Below, piece by piece: positions 36,407 to 48,687 of a stretch of 64,000 nt of DNA. This DNA is from Lycocorax pyrrhopterus obiensis (Eukaryota; Chordata; Aves; Passeriformes; Paradisaeidae), in contig JACSVZ010000007.1 in NCBI GenBank assembly GCA_014706295.1, positions 57,984,975-58,048,974 of the forward strand, read 5' to 3'. The notes under the pieces were generated by a model. That model had not been told where the DNA came from. It saw nothing but the letters and a program-made list of their open reading frames with translations, and did no database searches. The position numbers and the translations under genes were made by a program. Numbering within the stretch: position 1 is the stretch's first letter; the number at the start of each line of letters is the position of its first letter.

Positions 36407-36453
36407 GAAGTCAATGTTAAAGGTTTTTGGGAGTCAACATTAAAGGCTTTTGG
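36407..36453 (+). repeat. Two-copy tandem duplication, about 24-bp unit
   Basis: GAAGTCAATGTTAAAGG plus TTTTTGG is followed at once by GAGTCAACATTAAAGG plus CTTTTGG. The copies differ at a few positions, so the duplication is not recent. Confidence 0.8.
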
Positions 36454-39402
36454 AAGTCTGGGATTGTCTATGCAGTGACAAGCTTTTTCAACAGAACATT
36501 TCAGGTCAGAGAAATGATCTCTAAACTCTTCTCAATGTTTCCAGTCCAGACATCTCTCCACTGCCTCTAGGGACTACTCTTCATCTTGGGCTCTTATTTG
36601 TCCCACATGGCAAGGGGCACCACGTCCCCTCTTCCTTGTCCATACAGGTTTGAAGATTCCAGTGGAATTAGCGGGAAAACGCCCAGTCCTGGCTCGTGTT
36701 GCAGCCTCACTGGGGAAGGAGGCTGGCACCAGATGACAGCTTTATTGTCCCACTCTGCAACAGCAATAGATTCATGTAGATGGTGCCATCCTAGAGGAGG
36801 ATTCACGACTTGTGCTGTGCGGTTTTTTGGAACCTGAGAGGAAAAACGATGCAACTCTTCACAGCTGGGTATTTGCTACTCAGAGACAGCAAACAGAGGA
36901 GATGCACCAGCCCACCAATCATTTTTAATCAAGCAGCTCAAATGAAATGTTCTAAATCTTTCAAAACGCATTGAGAAGTCAGACTTCAGCGTTGGCCAGC
37001 ATACATGACACGGAACACAAAAGCAGTGGAGGTTGATTAGGAAAACGAAACAGAATGCATTTGGTCCAGAAATGGATGAAAGAGAATGGAAATTCCCACA
37101 GCTTTCAGAACAAGCACAACACTACAACATGAGCCAGCTTCTTCCCTGTCTGGGACATTACTTATTTATAGACAGCATGAATGAAGTTGATTTATCAGAA
37201 TTATCGACCTCGTTGTTTGTAAAATCAGCACTGGAGGATTTCCCCTGCATCTCCATGAATTATTGCTGTGCTAATCAATCCTTGGACAAATTCAGCTCCA
37301 CTGATAGCAGAGTCCAGGGAAAGCTGGGGTCTCCATTTGCAAGAAAACCGTGCCCAGTTTCTCCAGTAACACAGTACGGAGGGAGCTCTTGGGACCTCAA
37401 GAAGGCCGTGCTGGATGGAAAAGGCAAACATGATTACAGTGCTTGGGGAATTGAAGAACAATTGACATTGTGTCCAAGAGAGTGTTTTGTTAGATTCCCT
37501 TCTGTCTTAAATGGAGGGCTGAGCACTGCCACAGACTGGGAGGTGCTTCCTGAGTGTTTCAGCTCCCTGTGCCCCTCAGCTATCTGCATGGAAGGCGGTT
37601 CTGCTCCTGTTAGAAACTAATAATAACTGCCCAGATAAACGCACTGAATTTGCACTCAAATAGGCCCTGATGTGTGAATTTCAATGGTAATCGAATTGAA
37701 GGTCTTTTTGCTCTTTACTGAAAGTTACAGCACTAAATCCAACCAAATGTGAGACAGAGTAACAACTGCAGAATAGAGCAATATAAATAGATAGAACCTG
37801 ATCATATTCTTAAAAAAATGTGGTTGTTCCTAAACAATGAGGAATACTGGATATTATCTTCATCCTGATGGAGGAGAAGTGCCCTTTCTGAGACCATGTG
37901 ATTGTCTGTGGCATTGACGTGTATGAAAGAACAAAATTTTGGCTACAATTGTAGTGTTATTAAAAAAGAAAAAAACCCAAGGCAACCTGTAGATTATTTT
38001 TTATATTTTTAGCGCTACTTAATATTTTTGAAGTTTCCATCACTCTAGCACAATACTTAAGAATATCTGTTTTTCGAAGATGGGTTTGTAACTCAAGTCA
38101 ATAGCAAAGACAGTAAAGCTCTGAGATTATTAAAGTGTAACTGATAATTGGAGTATCTTTATTGGTATTTTAACTAGCTATGCTGACCTGACCTGTGTAA
38201 TATACCAGATACTAGAGCATTTTCAGTTTCTTTTAACACAGATAAAGTCAGCCAGGACTCTTTAATAAAATCTTGAAACCTAGCAGTGAAGGATGTATTT
38301 GGAGTTTCCTAACAGTGATGCTGAGATCATGGTAAGCAGAGAAAGGAGTGGGAATTTTCCACCAAAGACAAAAAGTGCAAATAAAGGGAGAAAAATACAG
38401 GAATGAAGAGAGTTTTTGACCATTTTCCTGTCTCATTTCTACTGTCCACGTGAGGCAAAAGTCATTTCTCTAACTGAACTGAGTACTGGGGAAAAGAATA
38501 TCCACAAAGTTATGCCAGGCATCTGGTTATCAAGGGAACATGAGACGTGGTAAATAGCATCAGAATAAATGGGAGATGAGTGGCAAAATGAGACAAATTG
38601 CACTGAAATGTATCCAGGGAATACACAGGGTGTTTCCCAGAGCACAGGAGGACAAGTCTCTCTGTGTGCCTGGGGGGAATCAAGGCAGCTCATCTCTACA
38701 CTTCTTGCACTGTTCAAAGGACAGAATTAGGGGGATATTTTTTTCCTTGGAAAGGAGAGGAATGCAGCCTGAAGAGGCAGTGCTGCCTTACAGTGCTGGC
38801 TCTTTGCTCTAGGGGTTCTCCTAAAACTTGTGGTGATCTGCCTTGTTCTGGGTTAGATGACAGTGGGAGCAGATAATGCTGATGGAAGGGCACAGGAAGT
38901 CAGCTCTGCAGTGGGTGGGTCGTCCCCACTGTGGGCTGGACCTTCTGATCATGGAGTGACCCTATCCCAGTGACTTACAGAAGGCCCTATCAATACTGGC
39001 AGAGCACTATGGCACATCTTACCTCTGCCAGGTGTGATTCATGGGGAAAAAACGGCTTTTCTGCTTACCAGCATCTTCAACAAAAAGTACAGATACCAAA
39101 GCTAGAATGGAAGAAAAATTTGTCTATGGTATATACAGATGGGGACAAGAGTGTGTTTTCTATAAGAACCTGATATTAGGGGAAATATGATTTATAATAT
39201 AATACAGGAATATAAACCAGGAAGCAGCCACAGCTTGGCTGCTGTCTGTGCAAAGAGCCTGGGACTCCTCTTCCCCACACTCAATGCCAGGTAAGCTGGG
39301 CAGACCTGCCCTGAGCTGGCTGTGGTACCTAAAGCCAAGCTGTGTCTAGTGCCAGGCCGAGGTGTTTTGGGTGCTGTATTTGGGCACAGACCTGCAGGAC
39401 AC

Positions 39403-39416
39403 GTGTGTGTGTGTGT
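39403..39416 (+). repeat. (GT)7 microsatellite
   Basis: Seven uninterrupted GT units preceded by AC. Confidence 0.9.
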
Positions 39417-39525
39417 CCCTGGCTTTGCCATGAGCACTTGAGCAAGACCTCTGCAGTCAAACCCACTCCATGGCTCAGCCAGCACAGCGATGCCTCAGGC
39501 ATCATTCCAGAGTTAGGGCAGCGTG

Positions 39526-39579
39526 ACTTAAAATAGCATCTGATGACTCTGGGTAGTGTAACTTAAAATAGCATCTGAT
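39526..39579 (+). repeat. Two-copy tandem duplication, 35-bp period
   Basis: The 19-mer ACTTAAAATAGCATCTGAT occurs at 39526-39544 and again unchanged at 39561-39579, each preceded by a similar GTG/GTGTA. The identical core suggests a fairly recent local duplication. Confidence 0.9.
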
Positions 39580-42500
39580 CCTCTGAGCTGTGAACTGATG
39601 GGGCAGGGGCATGTTTGGCACACTGAACTGAATCCAGCAGGCTCCAGTGTAACACTGAGGTCAGTGTGAGAGCTCAGGAGCATCAGGTTTGCCCAAACTC
39701 CAGTGCTTCTGTAGCTGACATTTTACATGCCATCAGTCCTGTTTTGGGCACGGGGAAGACTGAATGGTATTTTGCAGCCACTTCCAACACCAGCCTCCCT
39801 GATGCTTTGTTTGCATCTTGTTTAAGATGCAAAGATATTTAAGATGACCTTAATGCTGGTTTTTCCCATGCACTTTTCCCTATGAGGGATTGCTTGAGAG
39901 GCTTGAAAACAAAATACCTGTTCCTGAACATAAGGAGGACCAGGACAGAAACTCTGCTTTGCTTTTCCCAGAAAGAAAATCAGGCCCATTGTCCTTAGCA
40001 TCAGCACCAAACCTCAGCTGCTATTTACCCTGCAGCTTGCAGAGATTAGCCAAACATTTGGGCAGCAGCTCTAAGCCTATATGACTTAAGAAGCAGAAAT
40101 GTTAAACACTGTAAGCAAAAGTCTTGAAAATATTTAAACTTTCTGATAAGAAAATCTGAAGTTAGGAATTATTATTTTTTTCTTGGCTACCACAAAGGTT
40201 TTAAATGCTGCTAATGCTTTCTCTACACCCTGCTGAGGATCTTTCTACTTTCCTGTCCAGTGTGGCAGCCGCTGCAGACAATGAAGTGATTGTAATGTTG
40301 GAAAAGCAACAGATGGAGATGGATGAAATGGTCTTAATCTTCAGTGTGTTTTTGTGTGCCTGTGAAAGGGAGAGGTGAGAGCAAACCTGAGCTCTGGACA
40401 CCCTTATCCTTTTTTCCAGCATGGTTGCACTCACATGAAGCAGAGCATGATATCCCATGATCCCAGAAGGGTAATTTTTAGGGATGATTTGGTGGCCCTT
40501 TCAGCACAGAACTGGGTCTTGCAGCCTCCTCTTGGGAGAGCAAGCTGCTGCAGGTTGGCTGCAGCCCAGGGTCTACAGAAGAGGTGCTGAAGTGCCTGGT
40601 TGAGCTGAGGCCAGAGGATTTTTCCTTTGAACAGAAAAAATAAATCCAAATTCCTCTGTAGAGCTGGAGAGGAATTTTCAGCTATAAAATGTGATTTCTA
40701 CAGAATCCGAAGTTTCCATGGGAAGCTATCACTTTCAACAGAGGAGTTCAGATGTTTCCACTGGGAGAAATGAGGTGAAATGGTGTGAATTAACTGACCC
40801 TGATGTGAACTGCTCCCTCTGCTAAAAAGACCTGAGCCAGTTTAAGTAAAGCTGTTTCCCTGACAGTGACAGTGACTCCTGCACCTGGGGCAGTGACCCT
40901 GGATGGGAACACAGCCCTGGGATGCCAGGGAGGCACCATGGGCACTGGGGCAGTCAGTGGCTTCCTGGGCAACCAGCAATGCAGCCTGGACTGGGAGCAA
41001 ACACAAATAATCAGATCTGGTCCTCCAGCTGCCATGGAGTGCTCCACACAAAGGTGAAAACGAGGTTTAGCACAGAGTCCAGATTTTTCAGGCTGTTGGA
41101 AATGCATTAAACTGCTGGCATGGATAGCATGACCCTCACCTTGATTTAAAAGTTTTGAAGTGAAACTGTTGAGGTTTTTTCAACAGATCCATTTATTTAC
41201 TTTTTTTTTAATTTGCAGAAAGTTTGTTCTTATGAACATGTTATAATTTTAAACGTTTCATTCACACACACAATGAAAACAAATTCTGAAATGTGTAGCT
41301 TTTCCAAGTGACAGGAATTTGTGATGGGTTTCTGCTCTAACCAAAGCTCTTTAAACTTCTAATTCTCATGTTAGGATTAAATAATTTAACTGTTCTGTTA
41401 ATCATTCCATGCTTGAATACAAATTCTGAATCAAATGTTCTAATTCAGTGGTATTTCCAGGAATTAATTGTACTGCCTGTTAGCTGTAACTCCATTTAGA
41501 CTGTATTTACTCTTGAAAAGATTTATTAGGTTTAATTCACCTTCTCTGCTGCCTTGTGAACATCAGCGGCAGCTCTGCTGAGCTCAGAGGAGTTACTTTT
41601 GTTTGGGAGAAACATCAATCACGTAGCTGAAAAAAATAGTGAACTACTTTTGAAACAAGCAGTGTATATTTTAATGTAAATTGCTGTTAAAACGTTATGA
41701 TCTTAAAAGGGAATGGTCACTAGGTGCAGAGAGCAGAAATTTATGAGGAAATGATTATTTTCACAACATTTAATCTTTTGCCTTAGGTGAGAAAGGAACA
41801 CAGTCAGAAAAAACAGGATAGCAGCAAATAGCTCAATTAAAAAATCAAAATATTAGCCTATATGAAATTGGGCATCTCTCCAACTTATTCTTCTACCTGG
41901 CATAATTATTGTTTATTTTACACCTAGCTTTATTTAAGGCTGTATTTGCTTAAGGGCTGACTGAAATACACAGCTCTTAAGCATTCTGAGAGAGTGTCTT
42001 AAACATCATGCCTGGTAATTTTTCTATTTCCCACTGTTCTCCTGAGAGCCCAACAGTTCATTCCCTCTTGTTTTCTGGAGCTTTAATCTATACTAGAAAA
42101 CGTTGACACACTTCTTCAGCTACATGAAAGTGCCACTAATGGGGATCCCATCTGACTTCAGAGGAAAGGGACTTTGAAGAAAAATCACAGAAAATTGCAA
42201 ATAAAGGAGAAATGAATCAAGGTAGAAAATCCACAGCTACTTCCTGCAATTGATTACCAAGTATGATGTGAATTTTGCCTTTGATTTGAGTTGCTGCTTA
42301 GCACAGTGAATGGATTTTAAGCAGCGTATTTTACACAATGAGATACATGAAAAGTCTTGTTTTGAAGAGAGACATTGTCCTCAGATTCTATTTTTGCAAT
42401 GGCAACACCTCGGCTTATGACTCCATTGTATTAGGCCGGTGCAAACAGGCCGAGAGAGGCCCTGCAGAGCAAACACACCAACAATGAAGGTGGAGAAAGG

Positions 42501-42662
42501 AAATTTCCTGTTTCCCAGTGAGAGAAACAAGGTGCACAGAGGGGACGTGGCTCTTCAGGGCCGCGCTGGGCAGCTATGGTACTAAACCCTGAGCCTCAGT
42601 GGCTTCACCTCAACACAGAGATTGGGTTTGGCCATCCTTGCAGGCAGCACATTCTGCTGAGT

Positions 42663-43250
42663 GATCACAGAATCACAGCAACAACGGGGCTGGAAAAGAC
42701 CTCTGGGATCAGTGAGTTGAACCTATGACCAAACACCACCTTGTCCACCAGACCATGGCACTGAATGCCCCATCCAGTCTTTTCTTAAAAACCTCCAGGG
42801 ACAGTGATTCCAACACCTCCCTGGGCAGCCTATTCCACTGTCTGATCACCCTTTATGTGAAGAAAGTCCTCCTGATGTCCAATCTAAACCTCCCCTGGCA
42901 CAGTTTGAGGCCTTGTCCTCTTGTCTGTTGCTGGCTGCCTGGGAGAAGAGCCCGACCCTCACCAGCCTCCTGTCAGGGAGCTGCAAAGTAATAAAGTCCC
43001 CCCTGAGCCTACTTTACTCCAGGCTAAACACATCCAGATCCCTCAGCTGCTCCTCACAGGACTTGTGCTTCAGATCCTTCACCAGCTTTGTTGCCCTTCT
43101 TTGAACCTGCTCCAGCACCTCAATGTCCTTCCTGAGCTGAGGGGCCCAGAACTGGACACAGGACTGGAGATGTGGCCTCAGAGCCTGGCCCGTGTGGCCT
43201 CAGAGCCTGGCCCTTGTGTCCTGCTCATCTCTGCAGGATGGTCCCAGGTC
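42663..43250 (-). mobile_element. CR1 LINE, longest copy in the window
   Basis: The antisense CR1 3' region reads almost continuously: ATCACAGAATCACAGCAAC, GGGCTGGAAAAGACCTCTGG, CTGGGCAGCCTATTCCACTG, CCTCCTGATGTCCAATCTAA, and on to CCTTCCTGAGCTGAGGGGCC and CACAGGACTGGAGATGTGGC. At nearly 590 bp it covers the C-terminal end of CR1 ORF2 plus the 3' UTR and is less decayed than the other copies. A 22-bp internal tandem duplication lies at 43171-43213. A second CR1 tail in the same orientation adjoins it. Confidence 0.93.
43171..43213 (+). repeat. 22-bp tandem duplication inside the CR1 copy
   Basis: TGTGGCCTCAGAGCCTGGCC followed by CG, then TGTGGCCTCAGAGCCTGGCC again. The two units are identical over 21 bases, so the duplication is probably younger than the CR1 insertion. 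Confidence 0.9.
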
Positions 43251-43251
43251 A

Positions 43252-43330
43252 CAGAATCACAGAATCACAGACTCACAGAATCACAGAATCACAGACTCAC
43301 AGAACCATAGAATCATAGAATCATAGAACC
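43252..43330 (+). repeat. Expanded CR1-tail minisatellite (CACAGAATCA-type)
   Basis: About eight loosely repeated units of CACAGAATCA or CACAGACTCA grade into CATAGAATCA. These are reverse complements of the ATTCTGTGATTCTATGA repeats that end CR1. They join the two minus-strand CR1 copies and show tail-repeat expansion. Confidence 0.9.
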
Positions 43331-43385
43331 ATTAAGGCTGGAAAAGATCTCCAAGATCATCAAGTCCACCCTTTTACCCATGTCA
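43300..43385 (-). mobile_element. CR1 LINE 3' end (second, adjoining copy)
   Basis: AATCATAGAACCATTAAGGC, TGGAAAAGATCTCCAAGATC and ATCAAGTCCACCCTTTTACC give a clean antisense CR1 3' end, well preserved. It shares orientation with the longer copy to its left and is separated from it only by the tail minisatellite. Confidence 0.93.
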
Positions 43386-44104
43386 CCACACTAAACCGTG
43401 TGTCAGGTTCCATGTCTACTTGTTCCATGAACACTTTGGTCTGCATGCGTGGAGCAGCAGAGAACAGGGTGCATTGCCCACGTGTGCTTTTGGAAAGTGA
43501 AAGTCCCTGCAATATTTTATTTGAGCTGATTTCCCTGACAACATGATTAGAGTGGCGAAGCATTGCTGCTGCTGGAAATTGAAATTGAACATCAGCAAGG
43601 CATGCGTTTGCCTCAGCCACAGCTGCCAGGCAGGGCTTGTTTCTCTGTAGTCACTGGGATGTTGCTGAGTTTTCAGGCATTCTGCAATTTTCTATTGATT
43701 TTTAATGAAACAGTGCTGATGCTTGTATAAAAAAGCACCTCAGGGTCTCGTGCTGACTTTGTCCAGAGCCGAACTTATCAGATAACATTTTTTTCCTAGT
43801 TCCTGCCCTGTCAGAGCAATGTGTCTGACAGGCACACAGAAATCCATTCAGAAAGTACATCCTCAAAGAAATCAGACTGCCAGATTAAGTAAAACAGATA
43901 TTAACTCAGACACCTCTGAGCTCAGCTGAAGCATACTTCTCTGCACAGAGAAAAGCCGAATTGTTTGCTTTTTTTCCTCGTTTAAAGGGGCTTTGAGCAT
44001 TTTTGTGCATTCTCATAGCAACAGCTTTAGAAAAGACTGAGAAACTCTCACCTCTGCTTTGGTGTCACAAAACTGGAGTGAATGAAATAGTCTGCAGCAT
44101 TTTA

Positions 44105-44275
44105 ACCAAGCCCAGAGAAGTTTCAGATGGCACATCACTGGAAGTGTTCAAGGTCAGGCTGGACGGGGCTTTGACAAACTTGGTCTGGTGGAAATTGTCT
44201 CTGCCTGAGGCAGGGGGGCCAGAGATAGATGATCTTTAAGGTCACTTCCAACCCAAATAATTCTATGATTCTTGG
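44105..44275 (+). mobile_element. CR1 LINE 3' fragment
   Basis: It reads ATCACTGGAAGTGTTCAAGG, TCAGGCTGGACGGGGCTTTG, AACTTGGTCTGGTGG, then AGATGATCTTTAAGGTCACT and ends AATAATTCTATGATTCTT. It is antisense to RHOJ with a recognisable terminal repeat. Confidence 0.92.
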
Positions 44276-45911
44276 ATGGGTTTAGCCATTTTGTGCCACA
44301 CTCATGCCAGTGGTGTGAGCGAGCTCTGGGGTGGAGCACTGATTTAGAAAGGCTGCAGGGGTGGGAACTCAGAGTTGCACGGGTTACAGTGGGGCCAGGG
44401 CTCTCATGTATCAACCCCAGGTTGCATTTTGAAGATCTTTGTTGCTGCCACAGACTGGAATTATTAAGGATATCCCTTTGGCTGCTTTCTAACCCATCCA
44501 TATAAGGAGAGCTCCCACTGAGCTGCATCAGGAGACAAATTCAAGGGGGAGGATGCTGCTGGTTTTAAACCCTCTCTGACGCTGCCTGCATGAGTTGGAG
44601 GCAGCACTCTGGACATCTGGGATGTGTAAATCTGTCTGCCCAGATGCCAGCTAATGCTCTGATGCACTGGGAACTCTGCTCTGCAGTCAGTGACCACATC
44701 GTGTGCTCAGTCACAGCTTGGGGAGAAACAAAGTGGAAGGGGAGACGAAGCCAGTGTGGACCACAGAGCTGTGTCCAAAAGCCCGAAGGAACTGCTAAAG
44801 TATAACAAAAGGAATAATTTTTGTTTAAATTTCTGATACTTCCAGTGCTCTGAGCAAAACATCTTTTCTATTTTCCTTCTGCCTGTGTTTTTCTGTTCTT
44901 GTTCCACCCAACATTTCTCACAGGGAGGCAGGGCACAAGTGAAATGCAGAAGGCAGAATGAACTCAGTTGCTTTCACCTAGTGCACTTTATCTGTCTGTG
45001 TTTTCCTTTGATCCCAGGGTTATCCAGAGCTCTTACATCAAAGAAGCAACAGGACAAAATCTGTGTATAAAAGGGGTGGCTGTAGATGTTACACAACCAG
45101 GCAGGGAGCAGAGGCAAGGGAAGGGCTGTGCAATCTCAACCACGTGGAGCTGGAAGCAGGATGGTGAGGAAAATGCTGCTTGGGGTGGTGTGTTTATTCC
45201 AGCCTCAGCCTCGCAGCCCCCCCACTCCCTGCACTGCTGCCCTTCTGCCAGCTCTCATGGCAGCAACACCCCCTCCAGGGCTCCCCATCAGCCAGAGCCC
45301 CTCTGCAGGTCAGGGAAACAGCTCTGCTGTACCTGAACTGACTCAGCCCTGATGGAGTACGGACATTTTACATGCCCTTCTGAGAGGCCATGATGCACTG
45401 GAGGCCCCAGAGGACCCTTTCCCAGCAGAGAGCTCTGTGTGCGCACGCAGCGTTTGCTTCTGTGGGACGTGCCCCTCTGCCAAGTGACATTTTCCACAGA
45501 TGCTGGCTGGGATCAGTCTGCACCTGCCCATGTGTGTATAACCAAGGCTGTGATTAGCCCATTTGTTTGAACAACTGTGGTTTCAGCTCTTTTTTCTTTT
45601 TTTTTTTTCGCTATGCTCACAGCTCCCCTTTCTTACAATTTGATCTCCTGCATGCACCAAACCTGTGCTGCAAATAGATGCACTGCAATTACTGCCCTTT
45701 CCTACCACACAAAGTGAACCTGCTGTTCCTCTCTTTCTCCCCTGCCAAACAGCCACTTTGTTGTTTATTTTCAAAGCATCTGGCATCACAGCTGAAAAGT
45801 AAGCTGCAATATCTGGGGGCTATACCTACATTATTAAATAAGACTGAAAATATTAGTGGAGAACAGGGTTTTCTCTGGTTTAACACACATACTTTCATAT
45901 CAAAGTGACAG

Positions 45912-46095
45912 GTTTCACAAAATCAGAGAGTAATTAAGGTTGGAACATAAGATCATTGAGTCCAGCTGTTAAACCCATCACTGCCATGTTGCCACTAAAC
46001 CATGTCCACATGTCTTTTGAACACTTCTAGGGATGGTGATTCCACCACTTGCCTGGGCAGCCTGTTCCAGTGCCTGACCACCCTTTCACTTTGCT
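45912..46095 (-). mobile_element. CR1 LINE 3' fragment
   Basis: Antisense CR1: AATTAAGGTTGGAACATAAG, GATCATTGAGTCCAGCTGTT, CCACTAAACCATGTCCACAT, and GCCTGGGCAGCCTGTTCCAG. It breaks off after CTGACCACCCTTTCACTTTG. Confidence 0.9.
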
Positions 46096-47897
46096 ATGGT
46101 TCTTAGAGAGATGCTAGAGGAAACGGGCAGCTCTTTCAGTGGATATAAATATGGCAGCATTGAAAGGCTTCCTGGTCTTCCTGGAGAGCGACCATTTGGA
46201 GACAGAAAATTGGGAGTGACTTCCTGGCTTATTTCAGCCTTGGAAACAACTTAGATTGGAGATAGTGGTAGCCATGTAAAGTAGTTGATTTAGTGACTGT
46301 TGAAATATGTAAGGATTAGGGATCCTTTGTAAATCAGAACCAGGATTTGGAGGAGGATGGAAAAGAGAGAGCACAAGCATGACTGCAGCCTTCTCTCATT
46401 GCAGGATTTCTCCCTGCACCACACGGCATCAGTTTAAAACCAGTACAAGAACTGTGAGTCAGAATCTGTGGTGGAAATCCCTCTGCCTGAACCCAGTGGA
46501 GCCACAGCTCCGTGACAGAGGGATGTGATGCAGAAGCCTGGCATGGGAGCAGGATGGATGGATGGAGTCTCTCTGTCTGAGGTGCACAGCACTATTTTTG
46601 GCAATTTAACTGCACGGTCAGTGATGAGTCTGGTCTGATGCAAGCTAGCAGGCTTCACTGCTGAGGCTCAGATGGCAAGCACTGCTGCTTGGTGAATATT
46701 CTTGAATAATTTCCCTTTCATGTTGCCATACTTCTGTCTTCTCTGGCTGTTTTGAAATGTGTCTCTAGCCCCCATGCAGGGAGAGGTCTGCAAGGCAGTG
46801 CTGTCTGTGCCACAAGTAAGGAGCAGTACCTTGCCCTAGATACTGAAATATCAGTACACCCTTGCCATCCTAAAGATTTATGCAGCAGTTCTTCCTGGAG
46901 AGCAGGAGACTGCTGCTTCCCTGTGTGTCTGGACAGGCTGGTTAGATATTCTGGTCCTGGTTTTACACATTCTATTTTTAAGAAACTTCCACCACGGTGT
47001 CTTTTCCCCTGACTAATGTAAAAAGGCAAGCCACCTCTAATCTGGTTATTAGAAGATCATCCAGATCCACAGGTCAATGAAGAGTCAAAAGCATCATTTT
47101 ATTCTTGAACTTTGCTGCTGGCCCCTGGCCGTGGCTGGTGCTTGCTGGGAATCCAAAGCAGCTGCACAGAGAGGAGCCGTGACGTGTCTGTGCAAAGGCA
47201 GCCCAGGGCCAGAGGCCAACTGTTTCCCTGAGTCGGTGGCATTTTTTTCTTCCTGGAATTTTGCTGCATCGTGACTTGCAGATCATCTTTCTCTTGGCCA
47301 GGGAAAGAGGCTGACACCGGTCCCACCGCTGCTCTGGGGTCCTTGCTCAAAAGGACTGACCTTACAATGTGGGTACAGAGGAGGAGGGGGACACACTTCC
47401 ACTGGGTTTATTCCCAGTTCAATACATTGCCAGGAAAGGCCTGATAAATCCCTTCTGAGGATGTTCTCTCAAGTGCTGGTGTCTCATTTCCCCCTTTCCC
47501 CACAAGGTCATCACTGGCATTAATCTTGCTCTGGTGGTTCACGCCGCCCTGTCCTGCAGCCCTCCCCACTGGGGGAGAGACTTCCTGCCTCTGAGTCAGT
47601 CCAGCAGCAGGACCAGAGCGAGCAGATGGAAACAGGGACGGGCTCCGCTCATGAACTGCATCCTCCCTCTGCACCCCGAAAAGGAGAGCTGCATCCTCCC
47701 CACACACACTGACATGCAGTGAAGCTCTGCCCTGCTCTGCCATGCCGTGCTCACCCCACAGAAACCCAGAGTTTTACAACCACTGCTGGCTTGCAGCACC
47801 AAGGCTTGCGCTCAGGGAACAGCAGGCTAACTTCCAGCACGGGGATCTGTAGGACTCGTATTACAGTGCTTAGGAAATACCCATAAAATATCAGCTC

Positions 47898-47930
47898 ATT
47901 AGACACACTCAGTGGAAATTAGACACACTC
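47898..47930 (+). repeat. 20-bp period direct duplication
   Basis: ATTAGACACACTC occurs at 47898-47910 and again at 47918-47930. Confidence 0.8.
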
Positions 47931-48121
47931 GGCATCGGAGGTACATCAACAATGAGTCAGAGTTGCTGTTTGTCACTGCAGATCATGGCTGAAGTGCTCT
48001 GAATAGCGGCGGGGCTCCCTCGGCTGCGTTGTGTACGATGGAGAGAGGAAGCCAGGGAGGTGCTTAATGTGCTTATGGCTTGCTCTAATGTGGTCCACTT
48101 CAAACAATTCATCTTCTGAAG

Positions 48122-48205
48122 TCACAGAATCATGGTATCATAGAATCACAAAATTATTTGAGCTGGAAGAGACATTAAAAATCATCCCCCTGGACCAACA
48201 AGGTG
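48122..48205 (-). mobile_element. CR1 LINE 3' end
   Basis: CACAGAATCATGGTATCATAG, AATCACAAAATTATTTGAGC, TGGAAGAGACATTAAAAATC give an antisense CR1 tail and 3' end with the terminal repeat still visible. The remainder is lost or too diverged after about 48205. Confidence 0.85.
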
Positions 48206-48529
48206 CCCGGAGTGTCAAAACTAACTCACCAATGAATGCCAAAAAAGAATATTTCCCTGTGTTTTATGCTGGCTTTTTATAACACATTCTTTTAAAAGAA
48301 TGGCCGTTTCCTAAGAAATTTCCTTTTAAATTAAAGTCTATAAAAAGAAATATTTGTCTATGAAAGGTGAAACTGATTACTTTTCTCTAAAGACAGATTA
48401 AGTGGGAGCGGTAGGTGTTTCTTTGAGAAATATTGAATTGAATAAAATTACAGGGGGGAAGAAAGGAAGCCTGGTTTTAATCAGTTCTGTTGAGAATTGT
48501 GGCTAGTGCAACATAGCTCAGAGACAATA

Positions 48530-48687
48530 TGGATACCCCACCCCTGGAAGTGTTCAAGGCCAGGCTGGAGGGGGCTCTAAGGAATCTGATCTAGAGGACA
48601 GTGTCACTGTCAGCGGCGAGGAGATTGGAACAAGATGATCTTAAAGGTTCCTTTCCATCCAAAACCATTCCACTGTTCTATGATATT
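48530..48687 (+). mobile_element. CR1 LINE 3' fragment
   Basis: CCACCCCTGGAAGTGTTCAA, GGCCAGGCTGGAGGGGGCTC, then AACAAGATGATCTTAAAGGTT and CATTCCACTGTTCTATGATA. It lies in inverted orientation to the copy at 48122, with the two tails pointing outward. Confidence 0.92.
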
